Source: Streptomyces canus (GTDB taxonomy: Bacteria > Actinomycetota > Actinomycetes > Streptomycetales > Streptomycetaceae). From it: a stretch of DNA of 64,000 nt. The stretch lies in NCBI RefSeq assembly GCF_030816965.1, contig NZ_JAUSYQ010000002.1:6314001-6378000 (forward strand), given 5' to 3'. Shown here piece by piece: positions 1 to 7,963 of the stretch (within the stretch, counting starts at the first letter, position 1; the number at the start of each line of letters is the position of its first letter). The translations under genes were made by a program, and so were the position numbers. The notes beneath the pieces are model-generated. The model ran no database searches and was not told the DNA's origin. It worked only from the letters and a program-made list of their open reading frames with translations.

Positions 1-582
1 GGCTGGTACGTCCCGACGTACTTCGCCAAACAGCACCCGGACGTCACGAACTGGAAGAACCTCAACAAGTACGCCTCGCAACTGCGCACCGCGGAGAGCG
101 GCGGCAAGGGCCAGCTGATGGACGGCTCCCCGTCCTATGTCACCAACGACAAGGCGCTGGTGAAGAACCTGGGCCTGGACTACCAGGTGGTGTTCGCCGG
201 TTCGGAGGCCGCGCAGATCACCCAGATGAGGCAGTTCGCCAAGGAGAAGAAGCCCTTCCTGACCTACTGGTACGCCCCCCAGTGGCTGTTCGAGAAGGTC
301 CCCATGACCGAGGTGAAGCTCCCCGCCTACAAGGAGGGCTGCGACGCGGACCCGGCGAAGATCACCTGCGCCTATCCGCACACCCCGCTCCAGAAGTACC
401 TCAACACGGACTTCGCCAGGTCCGGCGGCAAGGCGGCGGCCCTGCTGAAGAGGTTCAAGTGGACGACCGAGGACCAGAACGAGGTCTCCCTGATGATCGC
501 CGACCAGAAGCTGACGCCGGAAGAGGCGGCGAAGAAGTGGGTGGACGGCCACACGTCGACATGGAAGGCGTGGCTGTCCTGA
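1..582 (+). CDS. Substrate-binding protein of a glycine betaine/quaternary-amine ABC transporter, C-terminal part
   Basis: The reading frame is open from the first base and ends at the TGA of 580-582, so about 193 C-terminal residues are visible and the start lies outside the window. The visible part reads as an OpuAC-type periplasmic-binding fold: a GWYVPTYF opening, then ligand-pocket-type aromatics (LTYWYAPQWLFEKV) and a final helix-rich segment ending in WKAWLS. OpuAC proteins are extracytoplasmic lipoproteins that deliver betaine, choline or related osmolytes to an OpuA/ProU-type permease. The cysteines in EGCDADPAKITC may form a disulfide. The permease and ATPase genes would be expected upstream. 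Only a few bases separate its stop from the convergent gene ending at 589. The ligand cannot be fixed from the sequence. Confidence 0.85.
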   Translation, partial: GWYVPTYFAKQHPDVTNWKNLNKYASQLRTAESGGKGQLMDGSPSYVTNDKALVKNLGLDYQVVFAGSEAAQITQMRQFAKEKKPFLTYWYAPQWLFEKVPMTEVKLPAYKEGCDADPAKITCAYPHTPLQKYLNTDFARSGGKAAALLKRFKWTTEDQNEVSLMIADQKLTPEEAAKKWVDGHTSTWKAWLS

Positions 583-588
583 ACGGCC

Positions 589-1311
589 CTATCGCTGGAG
601 GCGGTCGGCGCTCTCACGCAGCTGGCGGGCCATCCTCCGCTGCAGCCCCGGCCCGAACGTGACGCGAGTGGCCCCGAGTTCACCGAGTTCGGTGGGCGAG
701 GGGCCCTCGCCGTCCAGCCGGCCGAGCATGTTGACCGGCCCCTGGACACCGGACCGCAGCAGGGGGAGCACGCCCGCCGGGGCGCCGATCGGATAGACAC
801 AGTCGGCGCCCGCGGCGACGTACAGCGCGGCCCGCTCGATGGCCCGCTCGGGATCACCGTCGCCGTACGAGAAGGTGTCCACGCGGGCGTTGACGAACAG
901 CTGGTCACCGGCCGCGTACCGCACCTCGGCGAGCCACTCGGCGTGCTCGCGCGGGTCCTTGAGGACACCCTGGCGGGAGTCCTCGAGGTTGCAGCCCACG
1001 GCACCCGCCTCCAGCAGCCGCTCCACCAGCTCCTTCGGCGCCAGCCCGTACCCGCCCTCGACGTCCGCCGACACGGGGATGTCCACGGCTGCGGAGATGC
1101 GCGCCACCGCGGCGAACATCTCGTCGGCCGGGGTGGATCCGTCCTTGTGTCCGAGCGCTGCCGCGATCCCCGCACTGGGCGTGGCGAGCGCCGGGAACCC
1201 GGCCTCCTCGCACACCCGGGCGCTGAGGGCGTCCCAGGGGCCGGGCAGCACCAGCGGATCGCCCGGGAGGCGGTTGCGGTGCAGGGCGCGAAAGACCTCC
1301 ACCTTGCTCAC
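589..1311 (-). CDS. Isocitrate lyase/PEP mutase superfamily protein
   Basis: This is a protein of about 240 residues with the TIM-barrel signature of the ICL/PEPM superfamily: an early LPGPWDALSA segment, SADVEGGYG near residues 81-89, NLEDS, and an NARVDTF strand. The superfamily makes or breaks C-C or P-C bonds next to a carboxylate using Mg2+. The isocitrate-lyase KKCGH loop is absent, so it belongs to the short methylisocitrate-lyase, oxaloacetate-decarboxylase or PEP-mutase side of the family. The GTG at 1309-1311 was chosen as start because it forms a GTGA overlap with the stop of the upstream AhpD fragment and because homology begins there. The frame stays open upstream but that stretch is low-complexity noise. 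The substrate is not predictable. Confidence 0.8.
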   Translation of the reverse strand: MSKVEVFRALHRNRLPGDPLVLPGPWDALSARVCEEAGFPALATPSAGIAAALGHKDGSTPADEMFAAVARISAAVDIPVSADVEGGYGLAPKELVERLLEAGAVGCNLEDSRQGVLKDPREHAEWLAEVRYAAGDQLFVNARVDTFSYGDGDPERAIERAALYVAAGADCVYPIGAPAGVLPLLRSGVQGPVNMLGRLDGEGPSPTELGELGATRVTFGPGLQRRMARQLRESADRLQR

Positions 1312-1571
1312 TGCCGGTGACCCCCCGGCGGGATCCGGCGCGAGACCATCACCCGGTTCCAGTCGTTGATGGCGACGATCAGACCGATGAGATGGGCGAG
1401 TTGCCCCTCGTTGAACTGCTTGGCGGCGGTGGCGTACACGTCGTCCGGCACGAACTGGTCTGTCAGGACGGTCACCGCCTCCGTCAGCGCGAACGCGGCC
1501 CGCTCCCGCTCGTCGTACACGCCCTCCGCCTCCTCCCGGGCGGCCAGCAGGTCCAGCTGCTTCTCGCTCAC
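1308..1571 (-). pseudogene. 5'-truncated AhpD/carboxymuconolactone decarboxylase family gene
   Basis: Only the C-terminal half of an AhpD-like protein survives, starting at about SEKQLDLLAA and running through FALTEAVTVLTD, AKQFNEGQLAHLIG and NDWNRV. This half aligns well by eye with the C-terminal halves of the intact genes at 1807-2304 and 3799-4287. The N-terminal half, which carries the redox CxxC and the histidine in those genes, has no counterpart in any frame upstream. A GTG at 1569-1571 could start an 87-residue product, but without CxxC it should be catalytically dead. It still overlaps the ICL-type gene by GTGA, so translation may be retained for coupling. Confidence 0.75.
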
Positions 1572-1806
1572 CGTTCCTGTGAACTGAGCGGGAGTGCGTG
1601 GTCCGGTCCCGGGAGGCCCCCGCGGCCGGAGGCTGCTGTTGGACGCCGCCCTGCGCGACCTGGCCAAGTAGATACGGCCAGAGGCGGCGAGGAGGCCCTG
1701 ATCCATCCTCTGGTGGAGCGGGGCCCCGCACGCTGACGCCGTACCCGGTGTCCCCGGTCGCACGACAGGGCCCGGCCGACCTCGCGGTCGAGGACGTCCG
1801 TACGGC
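1572..1806. other. Degenerate intergenic stretch with a possible regulator remnant
   Basis: No intact gene is seen here. On the plus strand, positions about 1592-1671 read VRGPVPGGPRGRRLLLDAAL followed by RDLAK and a TAG. This resembles the first helix of TetR-family regulators (typically RRLLDAALRDLAEHG) cut off by a stop. Together with the beheaded AhpD copy next to it, the stretch looks like a deletion or rearrangement scar. The resemblance is short, so this is tentative. Confidence 0.35.
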
Positions 1807-2304
1807 TCACTGGTGCTGCCCCGCCTCATAGTGGCCCGGGACCATACGGCAGGTCACACCGAACCGGTTCCACGCGTTGATCACCGTGATCGCGGCGATC
1901 AGCTGGGCCAGCTCGGCCTCCTCGAAGTGCTTGGCCACGTGGTCGTACACCTCGTCCGGCACGAAGCCGTCGGTGAGGACGGTGACGGCGTCGGTCAGTT
2001 CGAGGGCCGCGACCTCCTTCTCCGTGTAGAAGTGCTTCGACTCCTCCCACGCACCGAGCTGGATGATCCGCTCGACGCTCTCACCGGCGGCGAGGGCGTC
2101 CTTGGAGTGCATGTCGATGCACAACGCGCAGTGGTTGAGCTGCGAGGCGCGGATCTTCACCAGCTCCAGCAGCCGGGGGTCGAGGCCGCGCCGGGCGGCC
2201 GTGTCGAGGCGGAGCATCGCCTTGTAGACCTCGGGGACGTGCTGGGCCCAGGCCAGGCGGGGCGGCTGTTCGGGGGTGTATCGGACGTTTTCCTCTGTAG
2301 TCAT
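1807..2304 (-). CDS. AhpD-like carboxymuconolactone decarboxylase family protein
   Basis: This is a 165-residue all-helical protein of the CMD/AhpD family. The redox motif CALC lies at residues 59-62 inside NHCALCIDMHSKDA, followed by His66, the arrangement used by AhpD-type alkylhydroperoxidases for proton relay and disulfide exchange. The second half (LTDAVTVLTDGFVPDEVY, INAWNRFGV) completes the single CMD domain. The ATG at 2302-2304 is clear. The gene is divergent from the MocR-type regulator starting at 2351, with 46 bases between starts, so the regulator probably controls it. The physiological electron donor and substrate are unknown. Confidence 0.88.
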   Translation of the reverse strand: MTTEENVRYTPEQPPRLAWAQHVPEVYKAMLRLDTAARRGLDPRLLELVKIRASQLNHCALCIDMHSKDALAAGESVERIIQLGAWEESKHFYTEKEVAALELTDAVTVLTDGFVPDEVYDHVAKHFEEAELAQLIAAITVINAWNRFGVTCRMVPGHYEAGQHQ

Positions 2305-2336
2305 GCCTCGACCCTAGAAGCCAGGCAGCCCAGGAG

Positions 2337-2374
2337 TATGGTCCACTTCCATGGTGAAACCCTGGGCCACTTTC
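2337..2374. promoter_or_regulatory. Candidate MocR operator: direct repeats between divergent genes
   Basis: Two similar 8-mers, GTCCACTT (2341-2348) and GGCCACTT (2365-2372), lie 24 bases apart on the same face of the helix, straddling the start of the MocR-type gene. MocR/PdxR-type regulators usually bind direct repeats in the divergent promoter. The first repeat sits inside ATGG(N7)CCAT, a small inverted repeat. This is an inference from position and repetition only. Confidence 0.35.
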
Positions 2375-3739
2375 GGCGTCGACCTGCACCTGGAACCCAC
2401 CGGAGGGGGCGTCCGGCGGGGCCTCACCGACGCCCTGCGCGAGGCCGTCCGCACCGGCCGGCTCGCGCCCGGCACCCGGCTGCCCTCCTCCCGCGCCCTC
2501 GCCGCCGACCTGGGCATCGCCCGCAACACCGTGGCCGACGCCTACGCCGACCTGGTCGCCGAGGGCTGGCTCACCGCGCGCCAGGGCTCGGGCACCCGCG
2601 TCTCGGAACGTACGGTCGTCCTGCCGACCGGCGCCCCACCCCGGCCCCGTGAACCCGGGCGCCCCACCCACAACCTCGTCCCCGGCACCCCCGACCTCGC
2701 CTCCTTCCCACGCGCGCAGTGGCTCAAGGCCGCCCGCCGGGCCCTCGCCACCGCCCCCTACCAGGCCCTCGACTACGGCGACCCGCGCGGCCGCATCGAA
2801 CTGCGCACCGCCCTCGCCGACTACCTCTCCCGCGCCCGCGGGGTGCGCGCCGACCCCGAACGCATCCTGGTCTGCGCCGGGTTCTCGCACGGCCTGCGCC
2901 TCCTCGGCGCCGTACTGCGGGCCCGGGGCGCCCGCGCGGTAGCCGTGGAGTCGTACGGCCTCGACGTGCACTGGAACGTGCTCGCGGCCGCCGGTCTGCG
3001 GACCGTGCCCCTGCCGTTCGACGAACGCGGCACCGACCCGGGCGAGTTGACCGACCAGGCCGCGGTCCTGCTCACCCCGGCCCACCAGTTCCCGATGGGC
3101 GGCACCCTGCACCGCGACCGTCGGGCGGTCGTCGTCGAGTGGGCGCGCCGCACCGGCGGCCTGGTCGTCGAGGACGACTACGACGGCGAGTTCCGCTACG
3201 ACCGCCAGCCCGTCGGCGCCCTCCAGGGCCTGGACCCCGACCACGTCGTCCACGCGGGCACCGCCAGCAAGTCCCTCGCCCCCGGCCTCCGGCTGGGCTG
3301 GCTGGTGCTGCCGCCCGGCCTCATGGAGGAGGTGCTGACCGTCAAGGGCGGCATCGACACCTGCGCCTCCCTCGACCAGCTGACCCTTGCCGAGTTCCTC
3401 GTCTCCGGTGCCTACGACCGTCATGTGCGCGCCGCCCGACTGCGGTACCGGCGCCGCCGCGACGCCCTGGTCGCCGAGCTCTCGCGGCGGGCCCCGAGGG
3501 TCCATGCCACGGGGATCGCGGCCGGTCTGCACGTCGTGCTGCGGCTCCCGCCGGGCACCGAGCAGTCGGCGCTGCGGGCGGCGGCCTGGCAGGGTCTCGC
3601 GGTCCACGGGCTGCACCGCTACCAGCACCCCGAGGCCACCGTCGAGCGGCGCGACGCGCTCGTCGTGGGCTACGGGACACCGCCGGACCACGCCTGGTCG
3701 GGAGCGCTGGAGGCGCTGTGCGCGGTGCTGCCCGAATAA
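2351..3739 (+). CDS. MocR-type transcriptional regulator (GntR wHTH fused to fold-type I aminotransferase)
   Basis: This is a 462-residue protein with an N-terminal GntR winged helix (about residues 18-87; LPSSRALAADLGIARNTVADAY) joined by a proline-rich linker to a fold-type I aminotransferase domain (from about residue 105). The PLP-lysine is Lys307 in ASKSLAPG, and the cofactor-nitrogen aspartate lies in VVEDDYDGEFRYD. MocR proteins sense PLP or a PLP-ligand adduct and normally control a divergent gene, here the AhpD-like gene. The ATG at 2351 is used because homology begins immediately (WATFGVDLHL). The nearest purine-rich sequence, GGAG at 2333-2336, is rather far away, so a leaderless or weak-SD start is possible. 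Confidence 0.9.
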   Translation: MVKPWATFGVDLHLEPTGGGVRRGLTDALREAVRTGRLAPGTRLPSSRALAADLGIARNTVADAYADLVAEGWLTARQGSGTRVSERTVVLPTGAPPRPREPGRPTHNLVPGTPDLASFPRAQWLKAARRALATAPYQALDYGDPRGRIELRTALADYLSRARGVRADPERILVCAGFSHGLRLLGAVLRARGARAVAVESYGLDVHWNVLAAAGLRTVPLPFDERGTDPGELTDQAAVLLTPAHQFPMGGTLHRDRRAVVVEWARRTGGLVVEDDYDGEFRYDRQPVGALQGLDPDHVVHAGTASKSLAPGLRLGWLVLPPGLMEEVLTVKGGIDTCASLDQLTLAEFLVSGAYDRHVRAARLRYRRRRDALVAELSRRAPRVHATGIAAGLHVVLRLPPGTEQSALRAAAWQGLAVHGLHRYQHPEATVERRDALVVGYGTPPDHAWSGALEALCAVLPE

Positions 3740-3798
3740 CGCCGCCTATTTCAACTGTTCCTCATTCCCGAATGCGGACGCGTGGATAGAGTCACCCC

Positions 3799-4287
3799 AT
3801 GAACAACAGTGCATCCATATCCCGTGTGGCCCTGAAGAAGATCACCCCCGACGCGTCAGCGGCGATGGGCTCCCTGCACGCAGCAGCCGTTTCCGCGGCC
3901 CGGAATGCCAAGGTCGAACCGGAACTCCTGGAACTGATCCGGATCCGCGCCTCGCAGATCAACGGCTGTGCGTTCTGCCTCGACATGCACACCAAGGACG
4001 CCCGTGCGGCGGGCGAGACCGAGCAGCGCGTCTACGCCCTGAACGCCTGGCGGGAGACCCCCTTCTTCACCGCACGCGAGCGCGCCGCACTGGCATTGAC
4101 CGAGGCCGTGACCCTGGTGCACGACGGGCAGGTGCCGGACGCGGTCTACGCCGAGGCCGCGGAGGTCTTCGACGAGACGCAGATCGCGGCGCTGATCTGG
4201 GCGGCGACCGTCATCAACGCGTACAACCGGATCGCCATTGCCACGCGCATGGCGCCGGGGAATTATCAGCCGACGCCGAAGAACTGA
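3799..4287 (+). CDS. AhpD-like carboxymuconolactone decarboxylase family protein (second intact copy)
   Basis: This is a 162-residue paralogue of the gene at 1807-2304, with CAFC at residues 57-60 in NGCAFCLDMHTKDARAAGE and His64. It has the usual CMD second half (ALTEAVTLVHDGQVPDAVY, INAYNRIAIATR). It follows the MocR gene in the same direction after 59 bases. A TAGAGT hexamer at 3787-3792 could be a -10 box very close to the ATG at 3799, which would give a leaderless or nearly leaderless mRNA, since no Shine-Dalgarno is visible. A perfect hairpin terminator follows at 4303-4334. It is probably a peroxidase-like redox protein; the substrate is unknown. Confidence 0.9.
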   Translation: MNNSASISRVALKKITPDASAAMGSLHAAAVSAARNAKVEPELLELIRIRASQINGCAFCLDMHTKDARAAGETEQRVYALNAWRETPFFTARERAALALTEAVTLVHDGQVPDAVYAEAAEVFDETQIAALIWAATVINAYNRIAIATRMAPGNYQPTPKN

Positions 4288-4302
4288 ATTCGGGCACCTT
4301 TG

Positions 4303-4334
4303 AATGCGCCGGACCGTTTATGGTCCGGCGCATT
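4303..4334. terminator. Bidirectional hairpin terminator
   Basis: A perfect 13-bp inverted repeat (AATGCGCCGGACC at 4303-4315 with GGTCCGGCGCATT at 4322-4334) has a 6-base loop and is followed by TT on the plus strand. It separates the AhpD-like gene from the convergent biosynthetic operon ending at 4349 and can serve both strands, because AAT/ATT flanks give short T-tracts either way. Confidence 0.85.
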
Positions 4335-4348
4335 TTCCGGTAGGGAAT

Positions 4349-5143
4349 TCACCTGCTCGGCAGCGGCTCCATGAGGCTGTCCAGCCACGCCCGCCATTCC
4401 GGGGCGCGCTGCGCCGGTGCCGCCCGCAACGGCCCTCCGGTCCACCCCGTCACCGGCCGGACTCCGTGCAGCGCGTTCACCAGCCACACCTCACGGCCGT
4501 CCAGTGCGGCCACGGTCCGCTCGCGGTGGGCGACGGGGATGCCTTCGCGCCGGGCCCGCTCCTGGATGAGGGCGACGGTCACCCCGGGGAGGACCGGCAG
4601 CCGGGGCGGAGGCAGACACAGGGTGTCGTCCTCCCACCACAGCACGCTGGCGGTCGCCGCCTCCAGCACGGAGCCGGAGGGCGCGACCAGCATCGCCTCC
4701 TCCGCGCCCGCAGCGGACGCCCGCTCGCGCACCCGGGCGAGGGCGCCGAGGTCCGGTCCCTTGCGGCGAGGCACGGTCCGTGGATCGGCCTGGCCGGTCG
4801 CCCAGACCCGCACGCCGGTCCCGAGCGGGGGAGCGTGCCGCAGGAGCAGCCGCAACTCCAGGGATCCCGCGGCGAGTTCGACGCGGGGGAACCACTCGCC
4901 CGTACGGGGCAGTGCGTCGGTCATGTCCCGCCAGAACTCCAGCAGCCGACGCAGCGGCGGCCCGCTCACCTCGCCGCAGGTCCGCAGGAACCGCTCCCGG
5001 TGGCGGTCGAGCCCGCGCACCCTGCCGTCCCGCACCAGCCAGGAGTCCGCGACGAGAAGGGGTGTCGTCGGCTCCGCGGCAGGGGTCAGCCCACGGGCCG
5101 GTGACCACGCCGACAGTCCCTCCACGATGACCGGTTGTGTCAC
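4349..5143 (-). CDS. Aminotransferase class IV protein, probable 4-amino-4-deoxychorismate lyase (PabC-like)
   Basis: This is a 264-residue fold-type IV PLP enzyme. The lysine of RRKGPDLGAL (near residue 128) is in the position of the PLP-lysine of PabC-like proteins, and LEAATASVLWWEDDTL and LPVLPGVT are the conserved blocks downstream. PabC removes pyruvate from 4-amino-4-deoxychorismate to give p-aminobenzoate. Assignment as lyase rather than branched-chain or D-amino-acid aminotransferase rests mainly on the fused aminodeoxychorismate synthase in the same operon. It starts with GTG at 5141-5143 behind an AAGGAG ribosome site, 13 bases after the flavin hydroxylase, and is the last gene of the operon. 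A strong terminator lies just beyond it. Confidence 0.8.
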   Translation of the reverse strand: MTQPVIVEGLSAWSPARGLTPAAEPTTPLLVADSWLVRDGRVRGLDRHRERFLRTCGEVSGPPLRRLLEFWRDMTDALPRTGEWFPRVELAAGSLELRLLLRHAPPLGTGVRVWATGQADPRTVPRRKGPDLGALARVRERASAAGAEEAMLVAPSGSVLEAATASVLWWEDDTLCLPPPRLPVLPGVTVALIQERARREGIPVAHRERTVAALDGREVWLVNALHGVRPVTGWTGGPLRAAPAQRAPEWRAWLDSLMEPLPSR

Positions 5144-5156
5144 AGCCGCTCCTTCC

Positions 5157-6326
5157 TCAGTACGTGCGGCCGGCGTTCACCGGCGCTCCGTGCCGTGGCC
5201 CGTACGGCGCGTGCTCCAGCCACGAGCCGCACCACGGCAGCATGGGCGCGAGCACCGCCGCCGCCCGCTGACGCGCCCGGACGATCCTGCGCCGGGGCCG
5301 CAGATGGTCCAGTGCGGCCCCCGCGGCGGCACTGTTGAACAGTGCCGCGGACCGCCGTACGTCGGCGAAGCCCTCGATCGTCCCGCCGCCGATGGCCTCC
5401 GCCGCGGCCGCCGCGTCCGCGATGCCGCTGTTCATCCCCCGCGCCCCGAACGGTGGGAACAGATGCGCCGCCTCCCCGACGAGCAGCACCCGCCGGTGCG
5501 GATCGGTGAACGAGGCGGCCACCTTGCGCAGAAAGCGGTACGTCGACACCCACAGAACCCGCTCGCCGTACCCCTCGCCCACCACCGCCGGAAGCCATCG
5601 CCGTACGGCCTCCTCGGTCCCGAACTCCTCCTCGGGGTCGTCGTCCCGGCACTGCAGGTCGACCTGGAAGCCCCCGGTGAACGGCACCCGCATCACACTG
5701 CGCCCGCCGGCGCCCGGATGCTCGTAGTGGAAGATCCGCTCGGGCGGCGGCTCGGCACCCGGCCTGTGGGCCACGTCGACGACCACATGGAAGCCCTCGC
5801 CCCGCTCGCCCTCCATGGCAATGCCCAGTGCGCCCCGCACGGCGGACCGGGCACCGTCGGCGGCGACGGCGTACGCGCAGCTCCACTCCCGCCCGTCGCC
5901 GCAGCTCAGCCGGACCCCGCTCGCCGTCGTGCGGACGTCCAGCACCCGTGCGTCCCACACGAACTCCACACCCGCCCGCTCACACGCGCCCCGCAGGAAG
6001 CGCTCGGTGTCCACCTGGCGCAGGCTGGTGAAGGGCGGCGGGCCATCCTTCGGCGGATAGGTGCGGGAGTACACCTCGCGCCCCCGGTAGAGGGTCCGCC
6101 GGGTCCGCCAGGTCTGCCCGTACGCGGTGATCTCGCCGGCCAGTCCCGGACACATCCCGTCCAGCAGCGCGAGCGTCTCGCGATGCACGAACAGGGCCCG
6201 GCTGCCGGGCCGTTCACGGTCCTTCGGCTCCGCCTCCAGCAGCACGACCTCCCGCCCGCGCGCCCGCAGCGCGAGCGCCGCCGACAGACCCACGGGGCCG
6301 GCTCCGACCACTACGACCGGTGTCAC
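5157..6326 (-). CDS. FAD-dependent aromatic-ring hydroxylase (p-hydroxybenzoate hydroxylase fold)
   Basis: This is a 389-residue class A flavoprotein monooxygenase. The N-terminal dinucleotide fold VVGAGPVGLSAALAL spans residues 5-19, a DG-type motif AVAADGARSAVR lies mid-protein, and the second FAD motif reads LLVGEAAHLFPPFGARGMN (residues 282-300), with Glu replacing the usual Asp of GDAAH. The thioredoxin-like C-terminal domain of MhpA and polyketide hydroxylases is absent, so it resembles the shorter PHBH/salicylate-type enzymes. It should use NAD(P)H and O2 to hydroxylate, possibly with decarboxylation, an activated aromatic ring such as an aminobenzoate. The GTG start at 6324-6326 overlaps the stop of the upstream ligase as GTGA. 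The exact reaction is unknown. Confidence 0.85.
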   Translation of the reverse strand: MTPVVVVGAGPVGLSAALALRARGREVVLLEAEPKDRERPGSRALFVHRETLALLDGMCPGLAGEITAYGQTWRTRRTLYRGREVYSRTYPPKDGPPPFTSLRQVDTERFLRGACERAGVEFVWDARVLDVRTTASGVRLSCGDGREWSCAYAVAADGARSAVRGALGIAMEGERGEGFHVVVDVAHRPGAEPPPERIFHYEHPGAGGRSVMRVPFTGGFQVDLQCRDDDPEEEFGTEEAVRRWLPAVVGEGYGERVLWVSTYRFLRKVAASFTDPHRRVLLVGEAAHLFPPFGARGMNSGIADAAAAAEAIGGGTIEGFADVRRSAALFNSAAAGAALDHLRPRRRIVRARQRAAAVLAPMLPWCGSWLEHAPYGPRHGAPVNAGRTY

Positions 6327-7885
6327 GCGCGCGCACCCCCCGCGAGCATCCGGGTGATCTCGACCCGCTTCACCTTCCAGGTCGCGGTCATCGGCAGCTC
6401 CTCGAACCGCAACTGCCGCGGCTCGGCCATCGTCGGCAGATCGGCCGTCGCCTCCCGCCAGCGCCCGAGGTCCAGCGGCTGCTCCCCGCGCACACACACC
6501 ACCGGCACCGGCTCCCGGTCCGCACCCGGCACGATGACGACCTCCCGGAGCTCCTCCAGGCGCTCCATCAGGGTGTCCTCGACCTCCAGATTGCTGTGCA
6601 CGGAGTCGATCCGGTCGATCTCCCGGTCGATCAGATGCAGGGTGCCGAGGCGACTGCGGTAGCCCATGTCACCCATCTCCCACCAGCCGTCGTTGAGTTG
6701 ACGGTCGTAGCGGTCCTGCATGCCGAGGTAGGTGAGGATGCGGCCCCGGGTACGGGCCTCGATCCGGCCGCTCGTCCCGGCGGCGACCCGCTCACCGCCC
6801 GGCCCCGTCACGCGCACGCGGGTGAAGCCGGGTATGCCGATCCCGACCCGCCGCCCGTCCGCGCGTGCGGCACTGCGCCGGGTGAAGCACTGAAACGCGA
6901 CCGGACCCGTCTCGCTCTGCCCGTACAGCTGGATCAGCCAGGGCGAACGGCGCTTCGAGGCGCCCAGCAGCCGCCGTACCGTGCGCGGGTGGATCGCGTC
7001 GAACGTCGAGCCGTAGGACCGCACCCGCGACAGCGGGGCACCGGGCGCGTCGGCCAACTCCTCCCACAGCACGAACGTGTTGGGGTGGGTCTCCACGATG
7101 CCCGGCCGGTGCCTGGTCAGGAGCGGTCCCACGGCGGCCGGGTCCGGGTCGGTGATCAGCACCAGCGGGCTGCCGAAGTGCAGCAGGACGCCGAGCAGAT
7201 GGTAGAAGCGCGAGTGCACGAACGACATGTGCAGCGCCGCGGTCTCCCCGCGCGTCGGCCAGCCCATCGCCTTCTGCGGTACGAGCCGGTTCCACATGGT
7301 GTTCGCGCAGTGCACGGCGAGTTTGGGCAGGCCGGTGGTGCCGGAACTGTGGGTGATCAGCGCCGGTTCGCGGGGATGGAGGCGTACGAGCGGCGGGAGC
7401 TCGGTACCGGCGTACTTCTCCAGGGGCTCGGCGCCCGGCGCGTCGTCCACGGCGAGGACCTGCCGCACCCGGAGGCCTACCCCGTTCAGTGGCCCCTCCA
7501 GCTTGGCCCGGTCGGTGACCAGCCACGGGTGCCTGAGCCGCTCGATCAACTCCTCGACCACCTCACCGGCCAGCCCGGGGGAGAGCAGCACGGGCACTGC
7601 GCCGATACGGGAGACCGCGCAGGTCAGCAGCACGATGTCGACGTTGTCCGTCTTGTGTACGACCACCTGCTCCGACGGCCTCACCCCCGCCTCCCACAGG
7701 CGTCCGGACAGATCCTCGACGACCTCTGCCAAAGCCGGGTAGGTGAGATCGACACCGAGTGCGGGATGGGTGTCCAGCGGCCGGTCCAGGGTCACGAAGA
7801 CGGCGCCGTGCCGGTCGGCCGCCCGGCGGAACACCGGGCCCAGGTAGAAACCCCGGTCGGTGAAGGGGGGTTGTTGCTCTCGCAT
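6323..7885 (-). CDS. AMP-dependent synthetase/ligase (acyl- or aryl-CoA synthetase type)
   Basis: This is a 520-residue ANL-superfamily enzyme. The P-loop THSSGTTGLPKLAVH is at residues 178-192, the YGQSETGP motif holds the adenine/Glu region, WWEMGDMGYRSRLG carries the conserved Asp, and the catalytic-lysine segment TATWKVKR is at 500-507. It activates a carboxylate as acyl-AMP, then usually forms a CoA thioester. No carrier-protein or condensation domain is fused. It is only distantly like the neighbouring ligase at 7964-9490, so the two probably activate different acids. It could also be a CoA-independent amide ligase, as ANL enzymes such as McbA are; the sequence does not decide. It is separated from the upstream gene by 78 bases rich in TGCGG repeats and overlaps the hydroxylase downstream. 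Confidence 0.85.
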   Translation of the reverse strand: MREQQPPFTDRGFYLGPVFRRAADRHGAVFVTLDRPLDTHPALGVDLTYPALAEVVEDLSGRLWEAGVRPSEQVVVHKTDNVDIVLLTCAVSRIGAVPVLLSPGLAGEVVEELIERLRHPWLVTDRAKLEGPLNGVGLRVRQVLAVDDAPGAEPLEKYAGTELPPLVRLHPREPALITHSSGTTGLPKLAVHCANTMWNRLVPQKAMGWPTRGETAALHMSFVHSRFYHLLGVLLHFGSPLVLITDPDPAAVGPLLTRHRPGIVETHPNTFVLWEELADAPGAPLSRVRSYGSTFDAIHPRTVRRLLGASKRRSPWLIQLYGQSETGPVAFQCFTRRSAARADGRRVGIGIPGFTRVRVTGPGGERVAAGTSGRIEARTRGRILTYLGMQDRYDRQLNDGWWEMGDMGYRSRLGTLHLIDREIDRIDSVHSNLEVEDTLMERLEELREVVIVPGADREPVPVVCVRGEQPLDLGRWREATADLPTMAEPRQLRFEELPMTATWKVKRVEITRMLAGGARA

Positions 7886-7963
7886 GGGGCCGTTCCTCTC
7901 TGCGGTGCGGTGCGGTGCGGACCGGTGCGGCTGCGGTGCCTGTGCGGTGTTCTGGCCGTGGGG
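7886..7963 (-). repeat. Short gap with TGCGG/GTGCGG direct repeats
   Basis: Between the two ligase genes, bases about 7901-7950 consist largely of repeated TGCGGTGCGG-type units on the plus strand (CCGCAC on the coding strand). This is the only sizeable gap between 4.3 and 11.7 kb. A ribosome site (AGAGAGG on the minus strand near 7893) lies at its downstream end. No promoter or hairpin is evident. The repeat may be slippage-prone filler. Confidence 0.5.

Noticed and set aside
2081..3691. Long open frame on the minus strand opposite the MocR gene
   Set aside because: Its translation is Gly/Val/Arg-rich with no domain, and it is antisense to a gene with full motifs; long antisense frames are expected at this GC content.
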